Shown: positions 1 through 6,105, numbered from the stretch's first letter. The stretch: DNA of 6,105 nt from Candidatus Saccharimonadota bacterium (GCA_020428115.1 JAGQNJ010000041.1:1-6105); one strand, 5' to 3'. The notes: generated by a model not told the origin, from the letters alone. Program-made: numbers and translations.

Positions 1-1236
1 TGCTCTAACAAGATCACAGCTGCCAGCACCACAATAACCACCTCCTGGAGCCCGTTCAATCACCTCGCCAAGTAACTGTTCCGCGCGCTCAAATTCCCCT
101 AAACGCTGTAACTGTTGAACCTCGAACAGTCCGATTGCAGTTTTTTCATCAAAAATTTCTGTCGCAAGCTCCGGCTTTTCTTGTGATAAGTTGATCAGTA
201 GGTTTTTCACAAAATCCTCCACCAAATCTGGGGCCTGCTGCCTATCGATATCTTGGTCTCGTAGCTCCATCACAAAATCTGCAACCATGTGGGCGTCTTG
301 CTCTAACTCTGACTGACGCTGCATAGCTTCCTGATAGAATGCTTGATAATCTTTGATGGTTCCTTCGGGTACAACCTCGCCCATAAATATTTCAACACAC
401 CACTCTTCACTCGCGACCTCATCAAGCAGTGCAACAAACTCAAGCAAAGTATCTTGTGCCAGTATTTGTGTGCCATGAAGGCTAGTTTTGTCTAGGTCAT
501 CTGCGTTGAAGTCTCTCCGCTGCAATGCGCGCTGAATGATTTCGTGTGTAAAGTATAGCCCCGGTAAGCCCACTTGTTCTTCTGTTCGCCTGCCCGACTC
601 TACATCAATAACCATGTCCCTGGCCATCAATTTTTCAATTTCGGGAACATACCCGCCCCGACTTTTTCCATCTTCTTTGTATGACCTAATCGACCAATCT
701 GTACACTCTGATACAGTCCTCATGCGAACTGTAGAGCTCAACGCCAGACCGCCAAGACTACGCATCTTCATGGCGGTTGCTTCTTCTACACGCTCATTCA
801 CGCGCCTGGCGTCCTCTTCTGGTTCAGCAGTCGGCACGAGGGCATCTTCAGTCATTTGCCAAACTGACATACCGTTGGCTATAAATTCATCGGTTTGTTC
901 GTCCTGGTCATGCACTATGGCTGCAAAGACTTCTGGTTTATTTTTGCGTCGCCATTCTGCAACTAGACGCCGACAATCCATCACCAGGCCCTCATATCGA
1001 TCTAGGTATTCTGGGCTCTTCCTACCGTAGACTACCTGAGCTTCATGCACACGATCCGCGGTTGATAGTGCGTCTATGGCCAGGGGCAACCCTTCGTTCG
1101 TATTCGCTTCTATCTGTCTATGCCGAACAGACATGAGAGATTCCGCGGCGCCACGGACTTCGTTTCTATGTAAGTAGAGCTCTGGGATAGCATCTGCTGA
1201 TATGTATGGTGTGTGTGTTTGTGTTGTTGTTTCCAT
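1..1236 (-). CDS. Unknown helical acidic protein under a B12 riboswitch (partial, C-terminus beyond window)
   Basis: An uninterrupted minus-strand frame of 412 codons runs from ATG at 1236-1234 off the left edge. An in-frame TAA (1239-1237) lies directly before the ATG, so no earlier start is possible; AGCAGG seven bases upstream is a weak ribosome site. I do not recognise the family. The protein is rich in Glu, Asp, Gln and Arg, mostly helical in character, with no signal peptide or membrane segment, so probably cytoplasmic. Residues 379-397 (LGEFERAEQLLGEVIERAP) match the second half of a TPR-type repeat. A glycine-rich GGGYCGAGSC follows at 398-407, whose Cys402 and Cys407 could bind metal or act in redox chemistry. 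Other cysteines are at 88, 178 and 280. A cobalamin riboswitch precedes it, suggesting a B12-linked role, but no B12-binding motif is visible in the part present. Real gene: very likely; function: unknown. Confidence 0.88.
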   Translation of the reverse strand, partial: METTTQTHTPYISADAIPELYLHRNEVRGAAESLMSVRHRQIEANTNEGLPLAIDALSTADRVHEAQVVYGRKSPEYLDRYEGLVMDCRRLVAEWRRKNKPEVFAAIVHDQDEQTDEFIANGMSVWQMTEDALVPTAEPEEDARRVNERVEEATAMKMRSLGGLALSSTVRMRTVSECTDWSIRSYKEDGKSRGGYVPEIEKLMARDMVIDVESGRRTEEQVGLPGLYFTHEIIQRALQRRDFNADDLDKTSLHGTQILAQDTLLEFVALLDEVASEEWCVEIFMGEVVPEGTIKDYQAFYQEAMQRQSELEQDAHMVADFVMELRDQDIDRQQAPDLVEDFVKNLLINLSQEKPELATEIFDEKTAIGLFEVQQLQRLGEFERAEQLLGEVIERAPGGGYCGAGSCDLVRA

Positions 1237-1289
1237 TTAAAAACCTGCTCGGGTCTACGAAGAGCAGGTCAGAATTTTGCTCCTGCTCG
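1237..1289 (-). promoter_or_regulatory. Riboswitch expression platform: two exclusive hairpins, the second terminator-like
   Basis: Three 7-base segments follow the aptamer on the minus strand: GAGCAGG (1288-1282), its complement CCTGCTC (1268-1262), and GAGCAGG again (1250-1244). The middle one can pair with either neighbour but not both. Pairing with the third gives an 8-bp stem (ACCTGCTC/GAGCAGGT, 11-base loop) followed by TTTTT at 1243-1239, two bases before the stop/start junction. This resembles an intrinsic terminator and also hides the only Shine-Dalgarno-like sequence. Pairing with the first would be the antiterminator, or the P13-type hairpin. Which state the ligand favours cannot be read from the sequence, because no convincing L5 kissing partner was found. 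Confidence 0.7.
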
Positions 1290-1395
1290 TGAGACTTACG
1301 CTGTATCTGACTTAGGCGCATACGCACCATTACAGTTGCGGCACAGTTCCCGATTTGCACGGGATTCCAGCTTATATTGTTAACTAGCTTTAGCT
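1290..1395 (-). ncRNA. Cobalamin (AdoCbl-type) riboswitch aptamer
   Basis: Read on the minus strand, the gap between uppP and the unknown gene contains the conserved core of the B12 element in the right order. CTGGAAT is at 1370-1364. A P5-like stem CCCG/CGGG (1363-1360 and 1352-1349) carries the GTGCAAAT-type loop. The B12-box core CCGCAACTGTAA is at 1341-1330, a small variable hairpin GGTGCG/TGCGCC at 1328-1315, and AAGTCAGATAC at 1313-1303. GCTG (1371-1368) pairs with CAGC (1303-1300) to close the core. The family binds cobalamins and usually represses transport, synthesis or B12-independent isozyme genes. The outer P1/P2 helices were not resolved, so the outer limits are approximate. No obvious promoter was found just upstream; the element may be read through from uppP. 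Confidence 0.9.
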
Positions 1396-1446
1396 TATCA
1401 CGTTTAGCGGGCGCTAGATGTAGTATTTTTTGCGACTACTCCTACA

Positions 1447-2250
1447 CTACATACGAACCAAAAGTATGATAAAGATAATTGCCGCCACACCGAGCCGATA
1501 GTATGCAAACACATCGAGTGTATGTTTGCTGAGGTAGCGTAGCAAAAAGCGTATGGCAAAGAGTCCGCTCAGTAGCGCTGCCAACATGCCAGTTATAAAT
1601 ATTCCCATTTCGCTACTAAACTGGTTGAATGTTTGTGAATCACTAAACACTTTGATGACTGCTCCGATCATAATCGGAATACCAAGGAGAAACGAAAAAC
1701 GTGTGGCCGCGACTCTGTCCATGCCAGCAAATATACCTGTTGTTATGGTTGCGCCCGAGCGAGAGACGCCGGGGATAATTGCCAAAGCCTGAGCCATACC
1801 AATTGCCAGCGCCTGTTCATTCTTGACCATCTTGAGCTCTGTTGGCTTTTTGACACGACGACGATAATATCGCTCGGCACTAAGCATGAATATCGAGACA
1901 ACAACAAAATTGATTGCTACCAGCCACGGTGCCCGTAGTGCAGATTCGGCTGCGCTCTCAAGCAGCAAGCCCACGATAACGGCAGGTACTGTCGCTGCAG
2001 CCAGCAGCCAAGCAAGGCGCGCGTCCTTTTGCCGCGTGAATACAGCAACTATCAAATGCCAGATATCCTTGTGAAAGTAGATAAGTAGCGCCACGAGCGT
2101 ACCTAGGTGCAGTGCAACATCAAACGCTAATCCATTTTCGGTTATCCCAAGTAAATCATGTGCGAGAACAAGATGCCCAGAACTAGAAACTGGGATAAAC
2201 TCCGTGAGTCCTTGAATGATTCCGAGTAGTAACGCTTGTAATATAGACAT
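1447..2250 (-). CDS. uppP: Undecaprenyl-diphosphatase UppP (BacA family)
   Basis: UppP is an integral membrane phosphatase that converts undecaprenyl diphosphate to undecaprenyl phosphate, recycling the lipid carrier for peptidoglycan and surface-glycan synthesis; it also confers bacitracin tolerance. At 267 residues it has the normal family length. The family signatures are present: QGLTEFIPVSSSGH at 13-26, an (E/Q)-x3-E motif with Gln13 in place of the first Glu and the conserved Glu17, then His26; and PGVSRSGAT at 160-168, with the catalytic-region Ser163, Arg164 and Ser165. Multiple hydrophobic helices span the protein. Its ATG overlaps the stop of the upstream HTH gene by one base (TAATG), with AAGG just upstream as ribosome site, so translation is probably coupled. 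It is the last gene of the leftward glycan operon before the riboswitch. Confidence 0.97.
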   Translation of the reverse strand: MSILQALLLGIIQGLTEFIPVSSSGHLVLAHDLLGITENGLAFDVALHLGTLVALLIYFHKDIWHLIVAVFTRQKDARLAWLLAAATVPAVIVGLLLESAAESALRAPWLVAINFVVVSIFMLSAERYYRRRVKKPTELKMVKNEQALAIGMAQALAIIPGVSRSGATITTGIFAGMDRVAATRFSFLLGIPIMIGAVIKVFSDSQTFNQFSSEMGIFITGMLAALLSGLFAIRFLLRYLSKHTLDVFAYYRLGVAAIIFIILLVRM

Positions 2251-2696
2251 TAACTTACCTTGAGTTTGCTCAGTCTTGGTATGAAGCTTTGTGCAGCACC
2301 ATCAAGACCTAATATTTTAAGTGAGCCGACCAAAACATACAATTTATCAACTTGTTCCTGCGTGGGGCGAGCAACTGTTTCTGCCTCGACGAACAATCTC
2401 TCCACTTGTTTGACAAGCCATTTTTCCTGACGTTCCGTTATCTGATTTGATACAAACTCAGTCTTATCGGCATCGGCAACGACTTCCAGTGAACGAGCCG
2501 AGTGATCACGTTTCTGTAGATGCCCACGTGCAATCAAATTGTTAACATGTAGTGCCACGGTTGCTACCGAACCATACCCACAGCCTTTCATAATTTCACG
2601 ATAGCTCGGGCTATATCCATGTTCTGAAATAAACTGCTGAATAAACGAAAGTAGTTCGCGCTGTTTTTTGGTTGGTCGAACAGTTTGTTCGCTCAT
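2250..2696 (-). CDS. LexA-type winged-helix DNA-binding protein lacking the protease domain
   Basis: The 148-residue protein begins with a LexA-like DNA-binding domain (about 7-71). It has the TKKQRELLSFI first helix, the GYSPSYREI segment (27-35), a recognition-helix region (about 40-57) and the wing RGHLQKRDHSARSLEV. In LexA this domain is followed by an S24 self-cleaving domain with an Ala-Gly cleavage site and Ser/Lys dyad. None of that is visible here. Instead residues 85-145 look helical and charged, perhaps a dimerisation domain. It is therefore not a classical SOS repressor that RecA could inactivate by autocleavage. It overlaps the GtrA gene upstream by ATGA and uppP downstream by one base, placing it firmly within the polysaccharide operon and suggesting a local or autoregulatory role. 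The DNA-binding fold is confident; targets are unknown. Confidence 0.88.
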   Translation of the reverse strand: MSEQTVRPTKKQRELLSFIQQFISEHGYSPSYREIMKGCGYGSVATVALHVNNLIARGHLQKRDHSARSLEVVADADKTEFVSNQITERQEKWLVKQVERLFVEAETVARPTQEQVDKLYVLVGSLKILGLDGAAQSFIPRLSKLKVS

Positions 2697-3142
2697 GCCT
2701 GTACTCCTTTTTGTTTACGTGTCGCCGCAAAAACCCAGAACTTATACCAGACGTAGTTCCAAACATAGAAGAAGCCTGCGGATATAAATTGCCCAATATA
2801 CGGTGTTATACCGATGTTCTTTAATCCTAAAACAATGAGGTAGTCGATCAGGAAATTAATGAGCGTAATAATGATGTAGCGTTCTGTTACAACCGTGAGA
2901 CGTTTATGTGTACGCGTATCTGCAAATACCCAAATTCGTTCAAGAATAAAGTTAACCGAGATCCCAAAAATATTTGCAATAAGTTTTGCCCACCACAAAT
3001 CCAGTCCAAGCACTTTGTCGCAAAATGCAAACATGGCATATCCAGACCAAAACCAAGCACCACCCGTGATGCTGTAGTAGATAATCCGCTTAATCTCTGC
3101 TTTGTGCTTTTTTGACTTTTGGTTTTTCATGGGTGTTCGCAT
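2693..3142 (-). CDS. GtrA-family four-helix membrane protein
   Basis: The 149-residue protein has a short basic N-terminus, then four hydrophobic helices (about 20-41, 49-69, 88-107, 114-134) and a basic tail, the usual GtrA size and topology. The family's twofold internal similarity is visible: NFILERIWVFADTR (64-77) and NYVWYKFWVFAATR (129-142) close the second and fourth helices. GtrA-like proteins are thought to move polyprenyl-phosphate-linked sugars across the cytoplasmic membrane or assist glycosyltransferases there; the substrate here is unknown. Start choice lies between ATG at 3142 and ATG at 3130; neither has a Shine-Dalgarno sequence. Both lie inside the end of the upstream ligase gene, so reinitiation or coupling is likely. 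The stop overlaps the next start as ATGA. Confidence 0.9.
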   Translation of the reverse strand: MRTPMKNQKSKKHKAEIKRIIYYSITGGAWFWSGYAMFAFCDKVLGLDLWWAKLIANIFGISVNFILERIWVFADTRTHKRLTVVTERYIIITLINFLIDYLIVLGLKNIGITPYIGQFISAGFFYVWNYVWYKFWVFAATRKQKGVQA

Positions 3143-4466
3143 TTAGTATAGCACTTTTTTGTACAGGCACACTGATCGCTATCCCTGCTAAGCCCCACCA
3201 TATCAGAGAAAGCGTATCGTCCGCCCACGCATGTGAAACCATATTGATTACAGTAATCCCCGCAAAAAGTGCCAGCAGCACCGCCGGCATTGAATGACCA
3301 CGGCGTATCCAAAGTTCACGTAAAACAACAAGCGATAACAATAGGTACAAGCCAAGCCCAATAAATCCGACTTCCTGAGCAATCTGGATGAAATAATTTT
3401 CGGCTATCTTTGCCCCGCTATCGTTTCGGAATGATGCTGGACCAGCGCTACCTGGACCCATACCAAGCGGGTGTTGCCAAGCATCTTTGAGGTTGTTTGC
3501 AAGTGCGTCAGTTCGTGCTGCGTTCGAACTCTGTCCCGATTGTGAAGTCTCATCTGTATGAAAGATAGCATTTTGAACTGTGTCGTTATTGCGCCCCAGT
3601 AACACTCCAGCACCTAGCAGTACAATGCCGACGGCCACACCTAGTAGCAGCTTACGACGAGTTTTTGGATTGTGAATGAGCAGTACAGACAATACAAGCA
3701 AACTAGCAACGAGACCAATCCAGGCACTACGAGAATAGGTAAAGACAAGCAGAGTGCCAGCAGCAATACTCACTACCACATACATAATCCGTCGCAGCTT
3801 GTCAGTATAGGCAGCGGCTATACAAATCGTAATAATCGAGACCAGGTAGGCCCCGAGCGGATTTGGCCCGCGTAATGTTGATTGGGCACGTATATAATCT
3901 GGCTTAAGATCAACGGCTTGATATGGCACGACTGTACTCGTACCATAGCCAAAATGCGTGAGAAAATTCTTATCCAGAACAAACTGTTGCAGAAGTCCAT
4001 AGAGTATAACAATCGTTGCGGGACCGACCAATACAGGTAGCCAGTAGTGTTCTAGTAAGCTAGATTTTTGCGCAACAATCCATGTAATCACCATAAACAA
4101 CGGGTACCGTAGATTGATGCCCACTCCATATATTGTGGCTTCAAGGTTAACACTCCCTGATGCATAACCATACCCAGCGCGTAACAGTGTAAATAGCCCG
4201 TACAGTAGGACAATTTGCAAAAGCAGACTGCGCTTGGCTCGTTGTTGTAGTTTCTGATCACGAGCGATGAGCAATATACAGCCCAGGAGTAACCCTACAA
4301 TGAGGATCTCTTTCCATATACGAAATCCGTCTATATAGCCAAAATTTGCCCCGAGCCAGGTGGTAAAAAAGGTGTGGAACGGTAGCAATGCGAATATACA
4401 GAGTACAAGGAGTGCAAGTGTACGCGCCAATCTACTCTCAGTATTCTGTACGTTTTTTGACTTCAT
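3090..4466 (-). CDS. O-antigen ligase / Wzy-like polymerase membrane protein
   Basis: From the ATG at 4466 this is a 458-residue polytopic membrane protein with about ten or more hydrophobic helices. Wzy_C/O-antigen-ligase family features are present: LRGPNPLGAYLV (198-209), TYSRSAWIGL (243-252), then a long extracytoplasmic loop (about 291-355) with HPLGMGPGSAG (332-342), and ENYFIQIAQEVGFIGLGLYL (356-375). Such proteins transfer or polymerise undecaprenyl-diphosphate-linked glycan on the outer face of the membrane; ligase and polymerase cannot be told apart from sequence. The frame opens further to a GTG at 4541, but that would overlap the divergent gene by 53 bases; ATG at 4466 is the first ATG and leaves a 22-base intergenic gap. 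No Shine-Dalgarno precedes it. It is the first gene of the leftward operon, and its end overlaps the GtrA start by 53 bases. Confidence 0.9.
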   Translation of the reverse strand: MKSKNVQNTESRLARTLALLVLCIFALLPFHTFFTTWLGANFGYIDGFRIWKEILIVGLLLGCILLIARDQKLQQRAKRSLLLQIVLLYGLFTLLRAGYGYASGSVNLEATIYGVGINLRYPLFMVITWIVAQKSSLLEHYWLPVLVGPATIVILYGLLQQFVLDKNFLTHFGYGTSTVVPYQAVDLKPDYIRAQSTLRGPNPLGAYLVSIITICIAAAYTDKLRRIMYVVVSIAAGTLLVFTYSRSAWIGLVASLLVLSVLLIHNPKTRRKLLLGVAVGIVLLGAGVLLGRNNDTVQNAIFHTDETSQSGQSSNAARTDALANNLKDAWQHPLGMGPGSAGPASFRNDSGAKIAENYFIQIAQEVGFIGLGLYLLLSLVVLRELWIRRGHSMPAVLLALFAGITVINMVSHAWADDTLSLIWWGLAGIAISVPVQKSAILNANTHEKPKVKKAQSRD

Positions 4467-4488
4467 AAATGGTATAGTTACAGTATAT
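4467..4488. promoter_or_regulatory. Compact divergent promoter region
   Basis: Only 22 bases separate the two divergent start codons. On the plus strand an extended -10 element TGGTATAGT lies at 4470-4478, predicting a transcript start near 4484-4486, a few bases before the ATG at 4489. On the minus strand TATACT (4487-4482) or TATACC (4476-4471) could serve as -10; the latter has a weak TTGTTC (4499-4494) 17 bases upstream. Neither gene has a Shine-Dalgarno sequence, consistent with leaderless or near-leaderless mRNAs. The elements overlap and form an imperfect dyad (4473-4487, five of six pairs per arm), which could be an operator. Prediction from sequence only. Confidence 0.45.
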
Positions 4489-5913
4489 ATGAAGAACAAC
4501 GCATCGTTCTTATATGGACTATTTTTAATTGCGAGCGACACGGTTGCCCTGGTTCTCGCGTTTGGGGCGGCTTATGTTACCCGCGTAACGTATGGTGCGA
4601 AACCAATAAGCCAACAGGTTCCTGCAAAAACCTACTTATATATCCTTGCAACTCTCGTTCCAGTTTGGATAATAATTTTTGCCCTGATTGGGCTGTATAA
4701 CCGTAACGTCTACGAAAAGCGCTTTAACGAGATTGGCCGTCTTTTTGTTGGGGCGGGCATTGGAACACTCTTCGTTGTTGGCTACGCGTATTTTAGTAAC
4801 GAGCCCATCTTCCCGGCAAAGCTTGTGCCAGTGTACGGTTTTATTTTTACCTTTATTTTATTGGTACTGAGCAGAAGTATTGCTCGTGCAATCCGTAGAG
4901 CATTGTTTGCTAAGGGGTGGGGTATCAGCAACGTGCTCATCGTGGGGAATACACAGGCAGCAAAAGAACTAATTGACTGGCTAGCAGATCCAAGGGTATC
5001 AGGATACAAAGTAGTCGGTATCGTTGGAGAACACAAATATACAGGCAAACATATTCCTAGATTCTCGAGTTTCGAAGCTGCTTCAAAGAAACTTGGTAAG
5101 AATCTGCACGGTATTATGCAGACCGAACTATTTGCCGATAGTAGTAAAAATAACGAAATACTAAGCTACGCTCAGAACAACCACGTTGCCTACCGGTTTG
5201 TTCCAGGCAACTCTGAGCTTTTTGTGGGTAATATTGATGTTGAGCTTTTCCAGTCTTCTATACCGATGGTTGCCGTACACCAGACTGCACTCATTGGATG
5301 GGGACGTATCGCAAAACGTATTTTTGATTTGTTTGTTTCGCTTGTTCTAATCATAGTCTTCAGTCCTCTGTTGCTGATAATTGCAATGGTCAATAAACCC
5401 TTTAGTGGCTCTGTATTCTTTCGTCAGACAAGGCTTACGCGGTTTAACAAAAAATTCCGCGTGTTTAAGTTTAGAACCCAATACAAAAAATACGACGGTA
5501 CGCCCGAAGAAGCTTTTGCAAAAATGGGAAAGCCAGAACTCGCTCAAGAATATCGAGCCAATGGCGACTACCTCACGCATGATCCTAGGGTTACGCGATT
5601 CGGTCGTTTCTTGCGCGCGACAAGCCTCGACGAACTCCCACAACTCTTTAACATCCTAAAAGGTGACATTAGCTTAGTTGGTCCACGGGCTTTGATCCCA
5701 CAAGAATTAGATGTGTATGAAAAGCGCCACGCTATCTTGAGTGTTAAGTCTGGCTTAACAGGTCTCGCTCAAGTATCAGGACGACGTGACATTAGCTTTG
5801 ATGAGCGACGCAAACTAGATTTGTACTATGTTCAAAACTGGAGCTTCTGGCTCGATGTGGTTATTTTGGCAAAGACTTTTTGGGCGGTTCTAAGCGGGCG
5901 AGGAGCCAAATGA
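4489..5913 (+). CDS. Polyprenyl glycosylphosphotransferase (WbaP/WcaJ-like initiating sugar transferase)
   Basis: The 474-residue enzyme transfers a sugar-1-phosphate from a nucleotide sugar to undecaprenyl phosphate, starting a surface-glycan unit at the cytoplasmic membrane. The order is typical. An N-terminal membrane bundle (about 7-31, 48-70, 84-101, 112-130) comes first. A Rossmann-like domain starts at VLIVGNTQAAKEL (149-161). A re-entrant membrane helix (about 275-301) contains the family Ser292-Pro293. The catalytic domain has VFFRQTRL (309-316), VFKFRT (325-330), the Asp381-Glu382 pair in SLDELPQLFN, GDISLVGPR (392-400) and GLTGLAQVSGR (422-432), and ends in an RGA tail. The sugar is not predictable. 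The frame opens at a GTG at 4360, but the membrane domain begins just after ATG 4489, which avoids overlap with the divergent ligase gene. No Shine-Dalgarno precedes it. It heads the rightward operon. Confidence 0.95.
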   Translation: MKNNASFLYGLFLIASDTVALVLAFGAAYVTRVTYGAKPISQQVPAKTYLYILATLVPVWIIIFALIGLYNRNVYEKRFNEIGRLFVGAGIGTLFVVGYAYFSNEPIFPAKLVPVYGFIFTFILLVLSRSIARAIRRALFAKGWGISNVLIVGNTQAAKELIDWLADPRVSGYKVVGIVGEHKYTGKHIPRFSSFEAASKKLGKNLHGIMQTELFADSSKNNEILSYAQNNHVAYRFVPGNSELFVGNIDVELFQSSIPMVAVHQTALIGWGRIAKRIFDLFVSLVLIIVFSPLLLIIAMVNKPFSGSVFFRQTRLTRFNKKFRVFKFRTQYKKYDGTPEEAFAKMGKPELAQEYRANGDYLTHDPRVTRFGRFLRATSLDELPQLFNILKGDISLVGPRALIPQELDVYEKRHAILSVKSGLTGLAQVSGRRDISFDERRKLDLYYVQNWSFWLDVVILAKTFWAVLSGRGAK

Positions 5914-5963
5914 GTGAGTTCTGGTCGACTACTTTAGTTGTGCGTAGCTGCAAGGAGAGCTAA
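5910..5963 (+). CDS. Possible 17-codon linker/leader ORF
   Basis: ATG at 5910 overlaps the stop of the glycosylphosphotransferase gene (ATGA) and is preceded by AGGAG at 5901-5905. The frame reads MSEFWSTTLVVRSCKES and ends with TAA at 5961-5963, directly abutting the ATG of the next gene. Its final codons contain the AAGGAGAG ribosome site of that gene. The peptide resembles nothing I know. It may serve only to pass ribosomes from one gene to the next, or be coincidental; the start overlap plus the abutting stop are its only support. Confidence 0.35.
   Translation: MSEFWSTTLVVRSCKES
5952..5959 (+). promoter_or_regulatory. Strong Shine-Dalgarno for the GT4 gene
   Basis: AAGGAGAG ends four bases before ATG 5964 and is the clearest ribosome binding site in the window. 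It fixes the GT4 start, in contrast to the divergent genes at 4466 and 4489, which show none. Confidence 0.75.
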
Positions 5964-6105
5964 ATGAGTTACGCTAATGGCATCCCAGCTAAAACCCTAG
6001 ACACTAATCAGCCGCTAAAGGTCGCAATCGTACATGATTGGTTGGTAGGTGGCGGCGCAGAAAAGGTCGTGCTGGAACTTCACAATATGTTCCCCGAAGC
6101 TCCAA
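5964..6105 (+). CDS. GT4-family glycosyltransferase (partial, N-terminus only)
   Basis: Only the first 47 codons lie in the window. After a short 18-residue lead, the sequence KVAIVHDWLVGGGAEKVVLE (19-38) and the following HNMFPEAP is the standard first beta strand and glycine-rich loop of GT-B fold, GT4-family glycosyltransferases, where the GGAE segment contacts the acceptor/donor cleft. Such enzymes use nucleotide sugars to extend lipid-linked glycans in the cytoplasm. It follows the initiating phosphotransferase by 50 bases and has a strong ribosome site, so it very likely adds a later sugar in the same pathway. Donor and acceptor are unknown, and the catalytic C-terminal domain is outside the window. 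Confidence 0.9.
   Translation, partial: MSYANGIPAKTLDTNQPLKVAIVHDWLVGGGAEKVVLELHNMFPEAP

Noticed and set aside
536..1030. Plus-strand open frame of 164 codons
   Set aside because: It lies antisense within the 412-codon minus-strand frame, has low-complexity Ser/Arg/Thr-rich composition, no ribosome site and no recognisable motif; a shadow frame.
1166..1360. Minus-strand open frame of 64 codons crossing the leader
   Set aside because: It covers the riboswitch aptamer and the unknown gene's start in another frame; the structured RNA explains the sequence better.
1340..1370. GTTC and GATTCC segments suggesting a tRNA T-arm
   Set aside because: No acceptor stem, anticodon arm or D-arm can be drawn around them; the same bases form the P5 region of the cobalamin riboswitch on the opposite strand.
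1402..1416. Small TAGCG/CGCTA hairpin as a terminator for uppP
   Set aside because: Stem of four to five pairs and no U-run on either side in the transcribed direction.
4360..4488. Upstream GTG start giving the sugar transferase 43 more residues
   Set aside because: The extra residues are antisense to the ligase N-terminus, and family members begin close to the first membrane helix.
4467..4541. Upstream GTG start giving the ligase 25 more residues
   Set aside because: GTG start without a ribosome site, and it would overlap the divergent transferase coding region; the first ATG at 4466 fits better.
1..6105. Mobile elements, CRISPR arrays, integrase sites, rRNA
   Set aside because: No transposase or integrase, no spaced direct repeats, no terminal inverted repeats and no rRNA-like stretches were seen.

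Overview
The window looks like bacterial chromosome of moderate G+C. It is densely packed, with genes overlapping by 1 to 53 bases, and uses standard stop codons including TGA. The locus makes lipid-linked surface polysaccharide. Compact operons, near-leaderless starts and an unfamiliar helical protein recall a Patescibacteria/CPR genome, possibly Saccharibacteria. That placement is an impression; nothing here is a diagnostic marker.

The layout is two divergent transcription units separated by only 22 bases (4467-4488). Rightward are a membrane polyprenyl glycosylphosphotransferase (4489-5913), a possible 17-codon linker ORF (5910-5963) and the start of a GT4 glycosyltransferase (5964 to the window end). 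Leftward (minus strand) are an O-antigen ligase/Wzy-like protein (4466-3090), a GtrA-family membrane protein (3142-2693), a LexA-type HTH protein without the protease domain (2696-2250) and UppP undecaprenyl-diphosphatase (2250-1447). Consecutive leftward genes overlap, so this is a translationally coupled operon.

The genes form a coherent set. The phosphotransferase loads the first sugar-phosphate onto undecaprenyl phosphate, the GT4 enzyme adds sugars, the ligase/polymerase joins finished glycans, GtrA probably moves a lipid-linked sugar across the membrane, and UppP recycles the carrier. The HTH protein is a candidate local regulator.

The most notable part lies below uppP on the minus strand. 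The gap at 1237-1446 carries a recognisable cobalamin (B12) riboswitch aptamer. It is followed by three mutually complementary 7-base segments that can form either of two exclusive hairpins; the second ends in a U-run directly before a start codon. It controls a long open frame (1236 down to base 1, at least 412 codons, running off the window) encoding an acidic, helical protein of no family I recognise, with a TPR-like motif and a C-x4-C motif. A B12 switch on an unknown protein is the strongest lead here.
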